From NCBI GenBank assembly GCA_013388795.1, contig JACAEP010000233.1, positions 1-44,753 on the forward strand: a stretch of 44,753 nucleotides of DNA, in the 5' to 3' direction. Position 1 is the first letter of the stretch, and every line of letters begins with the position of its first letter. This DNA is from Chloroflexota bacterium. GTDB lineage: Bacteria > Chloroflexota > Anaerolineae > Anaerolineales > Villigracilaceae. A model generated the notes under the pieces. The model saw only the letters and a program-made list of their open reading frames with translations. It had not been told where the DNA came from and ran no database searches. The translations under genes were made by a program, and so were the position numbers. Shown in pieces: positions 17,463 to 26,466 of this stretch.

Positions 17463-17482
17463 GGTTTACCGTTTACTGCTCG

Positions 17483-18763
17483 CTAACCACTGACTGCCTC
17501 GCCCTTTTTTACGCCCGTCATCAACCCGAATGCCACCATCATGAAGAATGAGGCGATCAACATGATGATGTTGTAATTGCCGTTGGTGAGCTGCACTGCC
17601 CAGCCATTTAAATTTGGTCCAACAATGGCAGAAAGTGTGGAGAAGAGATAATATAAGCCGGTAAAAGTGCCGATGCGCGCCGCGCTGGTCAGGTCTACGA
17701 TCATGGGCAGGGAGTTGATGTTGATGAATGCCCAGCCAATGCCGCCAAGAATGAGCAGCGCGCCTGCCAGCGTGAGCATGCGCGCGCCGCCCTCTGCGAG
17801 TGGAATACCCACCAGCGGAAGCGGGGCAATGCCAGTGAGCAAGGCTCCGGCAGGAGTGATGTAAAGCAGAACGAGCATAATGGTTATGGCGATCAAGCCG
17901 ATGGAGATGGTGGTCTTACGCCCAAGTTTGCCTGCCACATAACCGGATGGAACGGCGGCGAGGACGAAGAACAACGGAAGGACGGAGAGCAGGGTTGCGC
18001 CGTCGCCTTCGCTTAAACCTAAATGGTTTTTTGCGTACAATGTAAAGAACGTTTCGACGGCAGAGAAGCCGAGGAACCAGAAGAAAATAGCCAACAGAAT
18101 TCGCAGACCGCTTTTATCGGGGTCACTGATGACTTCTTTAAGACTGGCAAACATGCCAGGCTGCTCTTCGGCGGTTTCATATTCTTTTGGCTCTTCAATG
18201 AAAAGATACACAACCAACACTGCCAGCAATACCAACCCTGAGCCAAGCCAGAATGGGAAGTTGGGGCTCATCTTATACAGCAAGCCGCCGGTTTGCAAGG
18301 CAACGATGGTGCCGACGCCGCCCATGAAGTTGATGATGCCGTTTGCCTGCGAGCGGAACTCAGACGGGGTGATATCGGGCATGAGCGCCACCACCGGGGT
18401 GCGCCATAAAGCTGCGCTAAGCAAAAGAGCGCTGGTACACGCGACAAAAAGCGGAAGCACGGCTGCAATTGGAATCAAACCAAACGCCACTGCTGTAATG
18501 GGCGCGCCCACCAAAATGAACGGAATGCGGCGCCCCAGCGGAGAGCGCAGTTTATCAGACCAGGCCCCAACAGGCGGCTGGATAAACAAGGCTGCAATAT
18601 TGTCGAGAGTCATGAAGAACCCGATCAGGGCGGGGGAGAGGTCGAATTTCTCAGCAAGGAAGATGGGGACGAAAGCGTTGTACACGCCCCAGATCACACT
18701 GACGCCAAAAAAGCCAAAGCCGAGCAGGAAGGTCTTGCCGTAATTTAAGCGCGCTGATGACAT
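17483..18763 (-). CDS. MFS transporter, SLC45/glycoside-cation symporter-like
   Basis: A 426-residue membrane protein with 12 predicted helices and a central loop around 195-215 (EEPKEYETAEEQPG). The loop after helix 2 contains GAWSDKLRSPLGRRIPFILVG, closely recalling sucrose/SLC45-type MFS carriers. The first helix pair carries WGVYNAFVPIFLAEKFDLSP. The substrate is uncertain; sugars or glycosides are a guess from this motif. GGAGG lies six to eight bases before ATG 18763. A possible promoter on the minus strand (TTGACC, 16 bases, TAACAA; 18788-18815) lies upstream. Its stop is close to the second BMP gene, so the two may be cotranscribed. Confidence 0.85.
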   Translation of the reverse strand: MSSARLNYGKTFLLGFGFFGVSVIWGVYNAFVPIFLAEKFDLSPALIGFFMTLDNIAALFIQPPVGAWSDKLRSPLGRRIPFILVGAPITAVAFGLIPIAAVLPLFVACTSALLLSAALWRTPVVALMPDITPSEFRSQANGIINFMGGVGTIVALQTGGLLYKMSPNFPFWLGSGLVLLAVLVVYLFIEEPKEYETAEEQPGMFASLKEVISDPDKSGLRILLAIFFWFLGFSAVETFFTLYAKNHLGLSEGDGATLLSVLPLFFVLAAVPSGYVAGKLGRKTTISIGLIAITIMLVLLYITPAGALLTGIAPLPLVGIPLAEGGARMLTLAGALLILGGIGWAFININSLPMIVDLTSAARIGTFTGLYYLFSTLSAIVGPNLNGWAVQLTNGNYNIIMLIASFFMMVAFGLMTGVKKGEAVSG

Positions 18764-18818
18764 ACATTCCTCCAGGTGTGGGTCTGATTGTTACAAGTCG
18801 GAGGTCATAGGTCAAAGA

Positions 18819-19580
18819 TTATTCGACGTTTGACTTTAGACCTTTGACGAATTTTTTATCTGCTTCACTTAAGTCTGCTTTTTCGAGCATGTCTGGCCGT
18901 TTCTGGAAAGTTCGGAGTAAAGCCTGTTGCCTGCGCCATTGGTCTATTTTCTTGTGGTCACCGGAGAGAAGCACATCGGGCACTTTGCTGCCGCGAAATT
19001 CAGGCGGACGGGTGTAGTGCGGATATTCCAACAAGCCCATGGCGTGCGAGTCGTCTTCGGCGCCGGTGGGGTCGCCAAGCACGTCGGGCAGGAGGCGCGA
19101 GACCGCATCGATCAGGATGAGCGCGGGCAGTTCGCCGCCAGTCAGCACATAGTCTCCAATCGAAATCTCATCGGTAACGAGATTTTCGCGGATGCGTTCG
19201 TCGATGCCTTCGTACCGTCCGCAAAGTAATGCGATACGCGGATGTTGTGATAATTCTTTGGCGACGTTCTGGTTGAAGACGCGTCCCTGCGGTGTAAGTA
19301 AGATGATCGGGGTTGTTGAATCAGGCTCAGACGTGGAAGGAGGCGGGTTTAATCCAAGAACAGATTCGATGGCTTCAAAAACCGGCTCGGGTTTCATCAC
19401 CATTCCGCCGCCGCCGCCATAGGGTTGGTCGTCGGCGGTGTGATGCTTGTCGTGAGTGTAGTCGCGGATGTTGTGGACGTGGACGGTGATCAATCCACGT
19501 TCGCGCGCGCGTTTGAGTATGCTGGTTTCAAGATAGGAGGGGAAAACTTCGGGCAGGAGGGTAAAGACCTCGAATTGCAT
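18819..19580 (-). CDS. trmD: tRNA (guanine-37-N1)-methyltransferase TrmD
   Basis: A 253-residue SPOUT-fold (knotted) enzyme that methylates G37 of tRNAs reading CNN codons with S-adenosylmethionine, preventing frameshifts. Family motifs are intact: [20 protein letters not shown] at the N-terminus, [19 protein letters not shown] near 49-67, [13 protein letters not shown] near 118-130, and [19 protein letters not shown] followed by [14 protein letters not shown]. It is usually grouped with rimM, rpsP and rplS, none of which is here. ATG 19580 has no Shine-Dalgarno but sits exactly seven bases after an extended -10 element, suggesting a leaderless mRNA. Confidence 0.96.
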   Translation of the reverse strand: MQFEVFTLLPEVFPSYLETSILKRARERGLITVHVHNIRDYTHDKHHTADDQPYGGGGGMVMKPEPVFEAIESVLGLNPPPSTSEPDSTTPIILLTPQGRVFNQNVAKELSQHPRIALLCGRYEGIDERIRENLVTDEISIGDYVLTGGELPALILIDAVSRLLPDVLGDPTGAEDDSHAMGLLEYPHYTRPPEFRGSKVPDVLLSGDHKKIDQWRRQQALLRTFQKRPDMLEKADLSEADKKFVKGLKSNVE

Positions 19581-19586
19581 TATGAG

Positions 19587-19595
19587 ATTTTAGCA
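19587..19595 (-). promoter_or_regulatory. Extended -10 promoter element of trmD
   Basis: Minus-strand TGC-TAAAAT (complement of 19587-19595). The predicted transcript start coincides with the A of ATG 19580. No convincing -35 box is seen. Confidence 0.5.
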
Positions 19596-19729
19596 TAACA
19601 GTACTTATGTATGCTAGCCAATCCTGCCGAATACAAGATAGAATTTTCAATATTCAAGATTAAGAGATCAAACGCAAAGTAACAGTCATTGATTGAGCGC
19701 CATCAGTTTGTATGAAGAGGAGAATTGAG

Positions 19730-21313
19730 ATGATAAAAAAGTTTGCTGTTTTATTTTTGCTTGTGATCATTATGGTAAATCTTACGGGGTGTAATTTACC
19801 GCTTCCCACCTGCCCAACCGAAAGCCTTCAAGAAGTGACGCTGCTCAGCCCGGCTCAAGTGAGCGTGGTGGATACGTTGACCCCCACGCTTGAATGGAGC
19901 TATCCATCCACCGAATGCGCTCCGGCTGGGTATGCCATTACCATGTGGGGAGGACCCGTGATGACCGAAAACATTGGCGGCGGGACGGGGAATCCTTCCA
20001 CCGGTTGGGGCCCAGGGTCACCGCTTGAGCCCGGTAAACAATATCGCTGGAATGTTGCGCCGATCAACGGCACAACACTGGGTCCGGTATCTGATACGTT
20101 CATCTTTTTTACGGGGCCCGTGTGTACCGCTGCGTCTCTAGTTCCTCCTGTTATGCTTGAGCCGGCAGATGGTGCGAGTTTTAATGAAGCGACAGACCTT
20201 TTATGGTGGGATTACACAGCCGGATGCACGCCTACAGGATATCAAGTGGATGTTGCAACCGACTCATCTTTTGCAAGTGGGTTATATCCGCCAGGAATTA
20301 CTGACGTCCCATTAACAAGGGTGATGCTAGGCGACCCTCCATTGGTGGAGTGTGAAACATATTACTGGCGTGTCGCAGCAAGAAATGGGGCAACCGTCGG
20401 TCCGTTTTCACCAACGCGAAGTTTCGTTGCCGACACTACTGGCACATGCGCTGGTGGAGGTGGAACTCCGCCCGGCTCTGCTTCTATCAGTGGAATTGTC
20501 TGGCATGATGTTTGTGCCATACCTGACGGACCGCTTCCTGATCCGCTCTCTGCTGGGTGTGTGGAAGATGGAGCTGGTTCGGCTCGTGCCAATGGCATCC
20601 GTGAAGAAGGGGAACCCGGCATCGCCGGAGTGCAAGTCGATCTGTATTATGGCGATTGCGATTTCGCCGGAGCCAGTGATGCAAGCGTTCTCACCGACGC
20701 AAATGGACAGTATTTATTTGATGGGCTGACGGCATTTGGGAATTATTGTGCGGCGGTGAATCCGGGTCTTTCACCGAACGCCTCGATCTTAATCCCTGGC
20801 GAATGGACATACCCCGATACGATCACCCCAGATGGCGTGGCATTCCAATCTTTTGGCGGCATCGAGCCGGATGTCCATGTGGACATCATTGACTTTGGCT
20901 GGGATTACCAACTTCTGCCTGTTGCTGGAGAGCCTACCATTGTACCGAGCGCTGTACCCTCCGCGGTCTCCGCCAGTGGTAATCCACAATTTGAATTGAC
21001 AAAGAATGCCTTCTGCCGCAAAGGTCCCGGAATTAATTTCAGCGACCTGACCGCCATCCCCTCTGGAGATATCGTCGAGGTGCGCGGTGTTAGTGCAGAT
21101 GCACAGTGGTATTTCGTCTTCTGGAGCAAGTTCAAAGCCGAGTGTTGGGTTGCCATTTCCACCGGCAAGTTAATTGGTGACGCATCTAACATTCCCGTGC
21201 TTGACTCGCCGCCCACGCCCGTGCCTTCAGCCGTTCCATCTACGAACAACAACAACAATAATAATAACAACAACCCCACACCCGTACCGACACTGACGCC
21301 GGTGAAGCCGTAA
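19730..21313 (+). CDS. Multi-domain surface lipoprotein (Fn3-like repeats, SdrD_B-like domain, SH3b domain)
   Basis: A 527-residue predicted lipoprotein. Signal peptide with lipobox LTGC; two fibronectin-III/Ig-like repeats follow (about 30-125 and 130-235, sharing PTLEW/DLLWW and YRWNVAPINGTTLGPVS/YYWRVAARNGATVGPFS). An SdrD_B-like (Cna_B-type) domain is at about 250-400 (GIRE.GEPGIAGVQVDLY, TDANGQYLFDGL, NYCAAVNPG), then an SH3b-like domain at about 420-490 (AFCRKGPGINF, AIPSGDIVEV, ECWVAI), a run of ten Asn and a Pro/Thr tail. ATG 19730 is preferred over 19712 because AGGAG (19718-19722) lies seven bases upstream. Probably an extracellular adhesive or envelope-structuring protein; the partner is unknown. 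Confidence 0.85.
   Translation: MIKKFAVLFLLVIIMVNLTGCNLPLPTCPTESLQEVTLLSPAQVSVVDTLTPTLEWSYPSTECAPAGYAITMWGGPVMTENIGGGTGNPSTGWGPGSPLEPGKQYRWNVAPINGTTLGPVSDTFIFFTGPVCTAASLVPPVMLEPADGASFNEATDLLWWDYTAGCTPTGYQVDVATDSSFASGLYPPGITDVPLTRVMLGDPPLVECETYYWRVAARNGATVGPFSPTRSFVADTTGTCAGGGGTPPGSASISGIVWHDVCAIPDGPLPDPLSAGCVEDGAGSARANGIREEGEPGIAGVQVDLYYGDCDFAGASDASVLTDANGQYLFDGLTAFGNYCAAVNPGLSPNASILIPGEWTYPDTITPDGVAFQSFGGIEPDVHVDIIDFGWDYQLLPVAGEPTIVPSAVPSAVSASGNPQFELTKNAFCRKGPGINFSDLTAIPSGDIVEVRGVSADAQWYFVFWSKFKAECWVAISTGKLIGDASNIPVLDSPPTPVPSAVPSTNNNNNNNNNNPTPVPTLTPVKP
21243..21274 (+). repeat. Coding AAC/AAT trinucleotide microsatellite (poly-Asn)
   Basis: Ten consecutive Asn codons, a mix of AAC and AAT, between two Pro/Thr-rich segments of the surface lipoprotein. 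It is a likely length-variable linker; mixed codons argue against very recent expansion. Confidence 0.85.
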
Positions 21314-21328
21314 ACACAATCTTCATAT

Positions 21329-21366
21329 AACAGCCCCTTGAAGCCTATCAAGGGGCTGTTCTTTTT
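21329..21366 (+). terminator. Terminator of the surface lipoprotein gene
   Basis: Perfect 13-bp stem, 21329-21341 (AACAGCCCCTTGA) with 21348-21360 and a 6-base loop, followed by CTTTTTG. It begins 16 bases past the stop. Confidence 0.92.
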
Positions 21367-21428
21367 GCATTAAATTGCCAATAAGCCGGTAACCGCATAA
21401 GAAGCAAATTAGAACCCCCTCCCTTTGC

Positions 21429-21458
21429 TTGACTGTGATTTCCGCCGGATGGTAATAT
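21429..21458 (+). promoter_or_regulatory. Sigma70-type promoter of the TPR gene pair
   Basis: TTGACT (21429-21434), 18-base spacer, TAATAT (21453-21458). The expected start of transcription is about 21465, which is also the A of an in-frame ATG. Confidence 0.65.
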
Positions 21459-21464
21459 AAATTT

Positions 21465-22739
21465 ATGTATTTAAGAGGAAGTAAATGGAGTATGAACAAA
21501 CGGCGGACCCGCCCAAACTGGTTCCGCATCATTCTGCTTAGCCTGCTGGTGCTGGCTGCGGCATACGTCAATCGATTCGTAGTGGCGGATATTCAACCGC
21601 TGGGCGTGCCTTCACCCACGCCTACCATCGCGCCTGAGACGCTTATTGCGCAGGCAGAGGAACTTTTTAAGCAGGGCAAACTTTTACCCGCTGTGGACGC
21701 TTATCAACAAGCAGTCATAACCCAGCCGGATAACTCTGCCACGCACATTATGCTGGCCCGCACGCTGATTTTTGCAGGAAAATACAAGGAAGCCCAAACT
21801 TCCGCCGAAGATGCCCTGCTGCTCAACCCGAGTAGTTCCATGGCGCATGCGGTGCGCGGCTGGGCGCTGAATTTTCAGGAAGAGTATCTCGAAGCCGAAT
21901 CCAGCATCAAACGCGCGCTGGAACTGGACCCCAACAATGCGCTGGCCCATGCCTACTATGTCGAAATCCTCGTGGATTCGTATTACAGCGGACTGGGCTC
22001 TTTTGAAGGCGTTGAAAAAGCCATCGAAGAATCCCGCGTGGCGCAGGCGCTCGCGCCCGACCTGCTCGAAACCCATCGCGCGCGTGGTTATGTTCTGGAA
22101 GCCACCGGCAACTACGAAGAAGCCATCCGCGAATACGAAGCCGCCATTGCCATTAACCCGAACATTGCCGATCTTTATCTTGCCAAAGGGCGCAACCTTC
22201 GCATCCTCGGAGTCTATGATCAAGCCGTGGATGCCTTCACCCGCGCCGACGCGCTTAATCCCCAAGACCCCACCCCCGACCTGCTGCTCTCCCGTACTTA
22301 CGCCACCATCGGTGAATACGGCAAAGCCCTGCAATTTGCCGAGTCTGCTGTGGGGAACAACCCTGCCGACACCAACCTGCGCGGCAACCTCGGCGTGATG
22401 TATTACCGCAATGCCTATTGGCCCGAAGCCGTGCAGGAACTTTCCTATGTGGTCAAGGGTGGTCTATCACAAGATGGTAATGAGATGGAGGTCATCAACC
22501 TGATCCCCAATTCACCGCGCATTGCGGAATATTACTTCACTTATGGTTTGGCGCTAGCCCGCCTCAACCAATGCGGCGAAGCCTTGCAAATTGCCCAATT
22601 GATCATCTCCCGCATCCCATCCGATGAGTTGGCTGTGGAAAATGCCAACAAGATCACCGACCGCTGCCAGCAGAATCTAAACGCGCCTCAACCCACGCCG
22701 ACGCCTGACTCAGCCGCCGAAGCCACGCCCACGCCATGA
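21465..22739 (+). CDS. Membrane-anchored TPR protein (first of a pair)
   Basis: A 424-residue protein: short basic N-terminus, one transmembrane helix at about 21-38 (IILLSLLVLAAAYV), Pro/Thr linker, about eight tetratricopeptide repeats (for example AQAEELFKQGKLLPAVDAY, GNYEEAIREYEAAIAINP, GEYGKALQFAESAVGNNP) and a Thr/Pro tail. Topology suggests the repeats face outward and serve as protein-binding scaffold. Start is uncertain: ATG 21465 coincides with the predicted transcript start and gives an N-terminus similar in length to the paralogue next door; ATG 21492 has AGAGGAA 11 bases upstream. It overlaps the next gene by four bases (ATGA). Confidence 0.85.
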   Translation: MYLRGSKWSMNKRRTRPNWFRIILLSLLVLAAAYVNRFVVADIQPLGVPSPTPTIAPETLIAQAEELFKQGKLLPAVDAYQQAVITQPDNSATHIMLARTLIFAGKYKEAQTSAEDALLLNPSSSMAHAVRGWALNFQEEYLEAESSIKRALELDPNNALAHAYYVEILVDSYYSGLGSFEGVEKAIEESRVAQALAPDLLETHRARGYVLEATGNYEEAIREYEAAIAINPNIADLYLAKGRNLRILGVYDQAVDAFTRADALNPQDPTPDLLLSRTYATIGEYGKALQFAESAVGNNPADTNLRGNLGVMYYRNAYWPEAVQELSYVVKGGLSQDGNEMEVINLIPNSPRIAEYYFTYGLALARLNQCGEALQIAQLIISRIPSDELAVENANKITDRCQQNLNAPQPTPTPDSAAEATPTP

Positions 22740-24160
22740 ACATCTACAACCGACGCTCCCTCTTTCGCCGCCGCGACGAGACCAGCGTGTATCGCATGTT
22801 CTTCGTGGTTGTGCTCATTCTGGCAGGCATTTGGCTAATCCGTTCCGTTCAACAAGGCGAGATCAAGCCGTTGTTCCTGCCCACTGCCACCCCCACACGC
22901 TTTGCCGCCTCTTACACCCTTGAAGGCGACGCTCATTTTACTGCCGGAAAACTGGATGCCGCCATTCAAGCCTACCGTGAAGCGACGTTGGTAGACCCAA
23001 CCAATGCGGAAGTCTGGTCACAGCTTTCCCGCGTGCAGACGTATTCCACCGCTTTGCTCGTCAAACAGGAGGAAATTCTCGCCCGGCTTGACGAAGCGAT
23101 TGCCTCCGCAGAAAAGGCTGTTGCGGTCAACCCGGATAGCAGTGGTGCGTATGCCGCGCTGGCGTTTTCAAAGAATTGGAAAGCCTCCTACATGTCCGAT
23201 GACCGTGAACGGCAATCTCTTCTTCAAGAGTCTGAACAAGCCGCCGTGCGCGCAATTCAGTTGGACAATGCCAATGTTCTTGCGCAGGCATTCTACGCAG
23301 AAGCGCTTGTCGATCAGCAAAAGTGGACTCAGGCGCAGCAGGTTATTGAGCAGGCATTGGCAGCCGACTCCTCCTTGATGGATGTGCATCGCGTTCATGC
23401 CTATGTGCTCGAGTCTTTGGGTGAGTATGCCCTTGCCATTGAGGCGTATGACCGCGCCATTGCCATCACTCCAAATTTGACCTTCCTCTACTTGCGCGCA
23501 GGCGCCGGGTATCGCCGCCTGGCATTTGAAAGCCCAAATGAAGATGTGCAAAAACAATTGTATGAAAAATCGTTGGAGTATTTCGCGCAGACCGCCCGCA
23601 TCAATCAACAATTGGGCGTGCAAGACCCTGTGCCTTATATCTCGATTGCCAAGACCTATTCACAGATGGGTGAGTTTTTCATTGCCATTCGCAATGTGCA
23701 AAAAGCCATCGAGTTCCAGCCGGATAATCCAGTTTTTTATGGCGAGTTGGGCGTGCTGTATCACAAAAATCGCAATTATGAAACCGGTATTCTGGCATTG
23801 GGTTGTGCCGTCAACGGTTGCACGGCGGAACAGTCTTGTGATGGGCGGGGGGGGTGCGGCCCAAACGACGTTCCAGCGGAAGTTGTCGGTTTGCCTCTTT
23901 CAGCGGGTACGGTTTATTTTTATGATATTCTTGCCTCAGAACTGGCCGCTCTGAGCACACCCAAGGTTAATTACTGTCCCCAGGCGCTTGAGATCGCAGC
24001 TGGTATTGAGGCGTCGGAGTATATTCAAGACCCAAACATTGCCGCGGATATGGCTGTGGTGCGAACGATTTGTAATTTTGATGCAGAAACAGAAAGTTCT
24101 ACTCCCGCTGCGACATCTACACCAGAGCCAATTATGCTGGAGATGACGCCCTCGCCGTAG
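22736..24160 (+). CDS. Membrane-anchored TPR protein (second of a pair)
   Basis: A 474-residue paralogue of the preceding protein: basic N-terminus, one transmembrane helix at about 21-38 (FFVVVLILAGIWLI), a TPTRFA linker, about eight TPR units (AHFTAGKLDAAIQAYREAT region, ALAIEAYDRAIAITPNLT, FIAIRNVQKAIEFQPDNP), then a Cys-containing C-terminal region (CAVNGCTAEQSC, VNYCPQALEI, VVRTICNF) and a Ser/Thr/Pro-rich tail. The cysteine group after the repeats is not obvious in the first protein and could form disulfides outside the cell. Translational coupling suggests that both act together. An 8-G run at 23847-23854 lies in the coding sequence. Confidence 0.85.
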   Translation: MNIYNRRSLFRRRDETSVYRMFFVVVLILAGIWLIRSVQQGEIKPLFLPTATPTRFAASYTLEGDAHFTAGKLDAAIQAYREATLVDPTNAEVWSQLSRVQTYSTALLVKQEEILARLDEAIASAEKAVAVNPDSSGAYAALAFSKNWKASYMSDDRERQSLLQESEQAAVRAIQLDNANVLAQAFYAEALVDQQKWTQAQQVIEQALAADSSLMDVHRVHAYVLESLGEYALAIEAYDRAIAITPNLTFLYLRAGAGYRRLAFESPNEDVQKQLYEKSLEYFAQTARINQQLGVQDPVPYISIAKTYSQMGEFFIAIRNVQKAIEFQPDNPVFYGELGVLYHKNRNYETGILALGCAVNGCTAEQSCDGRGGCGPNDVPAEVVGLPLSAGTVYFYDILASELAALSTPKVNYCPQALEIAAGIEASEYIQDPNIAADMAVVRTICNFDAETESSTPAATSTPEPIMLEMTPSP

Positions 24161-24257
24161 GAAAAGGTGTGGATGGGCAGCCAACTGGCGGCTGGGGGGG
24201 AGGCGGGGTATTGTTAAAGCGGTTATCAGAAAAATGTAAGAATTTTCATACCTCCCC

Positions 24258-24286
24258 TTGACTTTGCCATTTTTAATGTGTAAGAT
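24258..24286 (+). promoter_or_regulatory. Sigma70-type promoter of groES-groEL
   Basis: TTGACT (24258-24263), 17-base spacer, TAAGAT (24281-24286); the predicted start, about 24293, falls inside the CIRCE operator. Confidence 0.8.
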
Positions 24287-24291
24287 AGCAA

Positions 24292-24318
24292 TTAGCACTC
24301 AGTAATATTGAGTGCTAA
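24292..24318 (+). promoter_or_regulatory. CIRCE operator (HrcA binding site)
   Basis: TTAGCACTC, nine bases, GAGTGCTAA: an exact match to the CIRCE consensus, covering the predicted transcription start of groESL. HrcA is expected to repress here under non-stress conditions; hrcA is outside the window. Confidence 0.97.
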
Positions 24319-24359
24319 TTCTGTGATTATTCCAAATTGACCTTACAGGAGATAAAAAA

Positions 24360-24656
24360 ATGGCAAAGATTTCGTTCAAACCCCTTGGCAGCCGCGTGTT
24401 GGTTGAGCCCGTTGAACAAGAGGAAACCACCGCAAGCGGCATCATCCTCCCTGAAACTGCGAAGGAAAAACCCCAGCAGGGCAAGGTGTTGGCGGCAGGC
24501 CCCGGCGACCGCAATGATGAAGGTGAGCGCATCGCCATGGACGTGAAGGTTGGCGACGTCATTTTGTTCGCCAAGTATTCCGGCACGGAAGTGAAGATGG
24601 ACGGCAAGAAACTGCTGATCCTGCGCGAGAGCGATATTCTCGGCATTGTTGGCTAA
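24360..24656 (+). CDS. groES: Co-chaperonin GroES
   Basis: A 98-residue protein of the usual GroES length that caps the GroEL cage. Family motifs: [20 protein letters not shown] near 8-27 (including the start of the mobile loop, [17 protein letters not shown]), [19 protein letters not shown] near 63-81, and [12 protein letters not shown] at the C-terminus. Shine-Dalgarno AGGAG lies about ten bases before ATG 24360. First gene of the CIRCE-controlled groESL operon. Confidence 0.97.
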   Translation: MAKISFKPLGSRVLVEPVEQEETTASGIILPETAKEKPQQGKVLAAGPGDRNDEGERIAMDVKVGDVILFAKYSGTEVKMDGKKLLILRESDILGIVG

Positions 24657-24732
24657 TTCGAAAAAGACCATCGACCGATTTGGGTTGGTGTCAAATTAAA
24701 AATAAAAGATAATCACAAAAGGAAGTGAAACT

Positions 24733-26391
24733 ATGGCAGCGAAACAACTGGTATTTTCCGAAGAAGCCCGCCGCAAACTGAAGAACGGCATGAATGTCGT
24801 CGCAAATGCGGTATCGGCTACGCTTGGTCCCAAGGGACGCAATGTGGCTGTGGATCGTAAGTTCGGTTCTCCCACCATCACGCACGACGGTGTGTCTGTG
24901 GCGAAGGAGATCGAACTCGAGGATCCGTTTGAGAATATGGGCGCTCAGCTCCTCAAGGAAGCCGCCCAGAAAACCAATGATATTGCCGGTGACGGCACCA
25001 CCACCTCCACCGTTTTGGCTCACGCCATTGTGAACGAAGGCTTGAAGGCGCTCGAAGCTGGTTACAACCCAATGCTTCTCAAGCGCGGAATCGAACTGGC
25101 CACCGAAACCATTGTGGCAGAACTCAAGAAGAACTCCGTCAAGATTGACACCAAGGAAGAGATCGCCTCTGTCGCCACCAACTCTGCGGCGGATGAAGAA
25201 GTCGGTCAGCTCATTGCCGATGTGATGGATAAGGTCGGTAAAGACGGCGTCATCACCGTTGAAGAATCCAAGACGATGCAGTTCGAAACCGAGTTCGTCG
25301 AAGGCATGCAGTTCGACCGCGGTTACCTTTCCCCTTACTTCATCACCAGCGCTGAAAACATGGAAGCCCAGATCAGTGACCCCTATGTGTTGATCTACGA
25401 CAAGAAGATCTCCGCCGCGCAGGATATTGTTCCGCTGCTCGAGAAGCTCGTGCAGCTTGGCAAGCGCGAATTGGTCATCATCGCTGAAGACGTTGATGGT
25501 GAAGCGCTTGCCACCCTCATCCTCAACAAGATTCGCGGCATGCTTAACGTGCTTGCCGTCAAAGCCCCCGGCTTCGGCGATCGCCGCAAGGCCATGCTGC
25601 AGGACATTGCCATCCTCACGGGCGGTCAGGTTGTGAGTGAAGAAATGGGACGCAAACTCGAATCCGTCACCATTCAAGACCTTGGCCGCGCTGAGAAGGT
25701 TGTCTCCGACAAGGAAAACACCACCATCGTCGGCGGCAAAGGCAAGAAGTCCGACATCGAAGCCCGTATCAAGGAAATCCGTATTGAGATCGACAAGAGC
25801 ACCAGCGATTATGATCGCGAGAAGCTGCAGGAACGCCTCGCCAAGTTAAGCGGCGGCGTCGCCATCATCCGCGTGGGCGCTGCCACCGAAACCGAAATGA
25901 AGGAAAAGAAGCACCGCGTTGAAGACGCCCTCTCCGCTGCCCGTGCAGCCGTTGAAGAAGGCATTGTTCCCGGCGGCGAAATTTCCCTCATCAACGCTTC
26001 GATCAAGCTTGATAAACTCGCCAAGTCTCAGGAAGATGAAGCCGAAGAAGTGAAGGTCGGCATCAACATCGTCAAAAAGGCCCTCGAAGCCCCAATCCGC
26101 AAGCTGGCCGCCAACGCCGGTCAGGACGGCTCGGTCATCATTGACACCGTCCGCCGTACTGCCGCCGAAAAGAAGAACCCGAATATCGGCTACAATGTCC
26201 TCACCGGCGAATACACCGACATGATCAAGGCTGGCGTTATTGACCCGGTCAAAGTAGTGCGCGGCGCGCTCGAAAACGCCGCTTCCATTGCCGCGATGAT
26301 CCTCACCACCGACGTGCTCATCACTGACATGCCGGAAAAAGAAAAGGCTCCTGCTATGCCTCCTGGCGGCATGGGCGGCATGGATTACTAA
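24733..26391 (+). CDS. groEL: Chaperonin GroEL
   Basis: A 552-residue chaperonin, full length. Nucleotide-binding and hinge motifs are intact: [14 protein letters not shown] near 29-42, [32 protein letters not shown] near 86-101, the apical-domain [20 protein letters not shown] and [24 protein letters not shown]. It ends in the Gly-Met-rich tail [14 protein letters not shown]-like (GGMGGMDY), typical of GroEL1-type proteins. Shine-Dalgarno AGGAAG precedes ATG 24733. It follows groES by 76 bases and a strong terminator follows. Codon use is noticeably biased to C-ending codons, as expected for high expression. Confidence 0.98.
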   Translation: MAAKQLVFSEEARRKLKNGMNVVANAVSATLGPKGRNVAVDRKFGSPTITHDGVSVAKEIELEDPFENMGAQLLKEAAQKTNDIAGDGTTTSTVLAHAIVNEGLKALEAGYNPMLLKRGIELATETIVAELKKNSVKIDTKEEIASVATNSAADEEVGQLIADVMDKVGKDGVITVEESKTMQFETEFVEGMQFDRGYLSPYFITSAENMEAQISDPYVLIYDKKISAAQDIVPLLEKLVQLGKRELVIIAEDVDGEALATLILNKIRGMLNVLAVKAPGFGDRRKAMLQDIAILTGGQVVSEEMGRKLESVTIQDLGRAEKVVSDKENTTIVGGKGKKSDIEARIKEIRIEIDKSTSDYDREKLQERLAKLSGGVAIIRVGAATETEMKEKKHRVEDALSAARAAVEEGIVPGGEISLINASIKLDKLAKSQEDEAEEVKVGINIVKKALEAPIRKLAANAGQDGSVIIDTVRRTAAEKKNPNIGYNVLTGEYTDMIKAGVIDPVKVVRGALENAASIAAMILTTDVLITDMPEKEKAPAMPPGGMGGMDY

Positions 26392-26414
26392 ACCAACCCC
26401 TTCTCCACAATTTT

Positions 26415-26449
26415 GTAGGGGCGACCGTTACGATCGCCCCTACGTTTTT
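26415..26449 (+). terminator. groEL terminator (palindromic GTAGGGGCGA type)
   Basis: Perfect 10-bp stem GTAGGGGCGA (26415-26424) with 26434-26443, 9-base loop, followed by GTTTTTA. Similar in sequence to the rplT terminator at 33064-33099. Confidence 0.9.
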
Positions 26450-26453
26450 AATA

Positions 26454-26459
26454 TATAAT
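26454..26459 (+). promoter_or_regulatory. -10 element of the PpiC-like gene
   Basis: TATAAT directly after the groEL terminator; the predicted transcript start (about 26466) falls at the ATG at 26467. No clear -35 box. Confidence 0.5.
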
Positions 26460-26466
26460 TTCAAGA

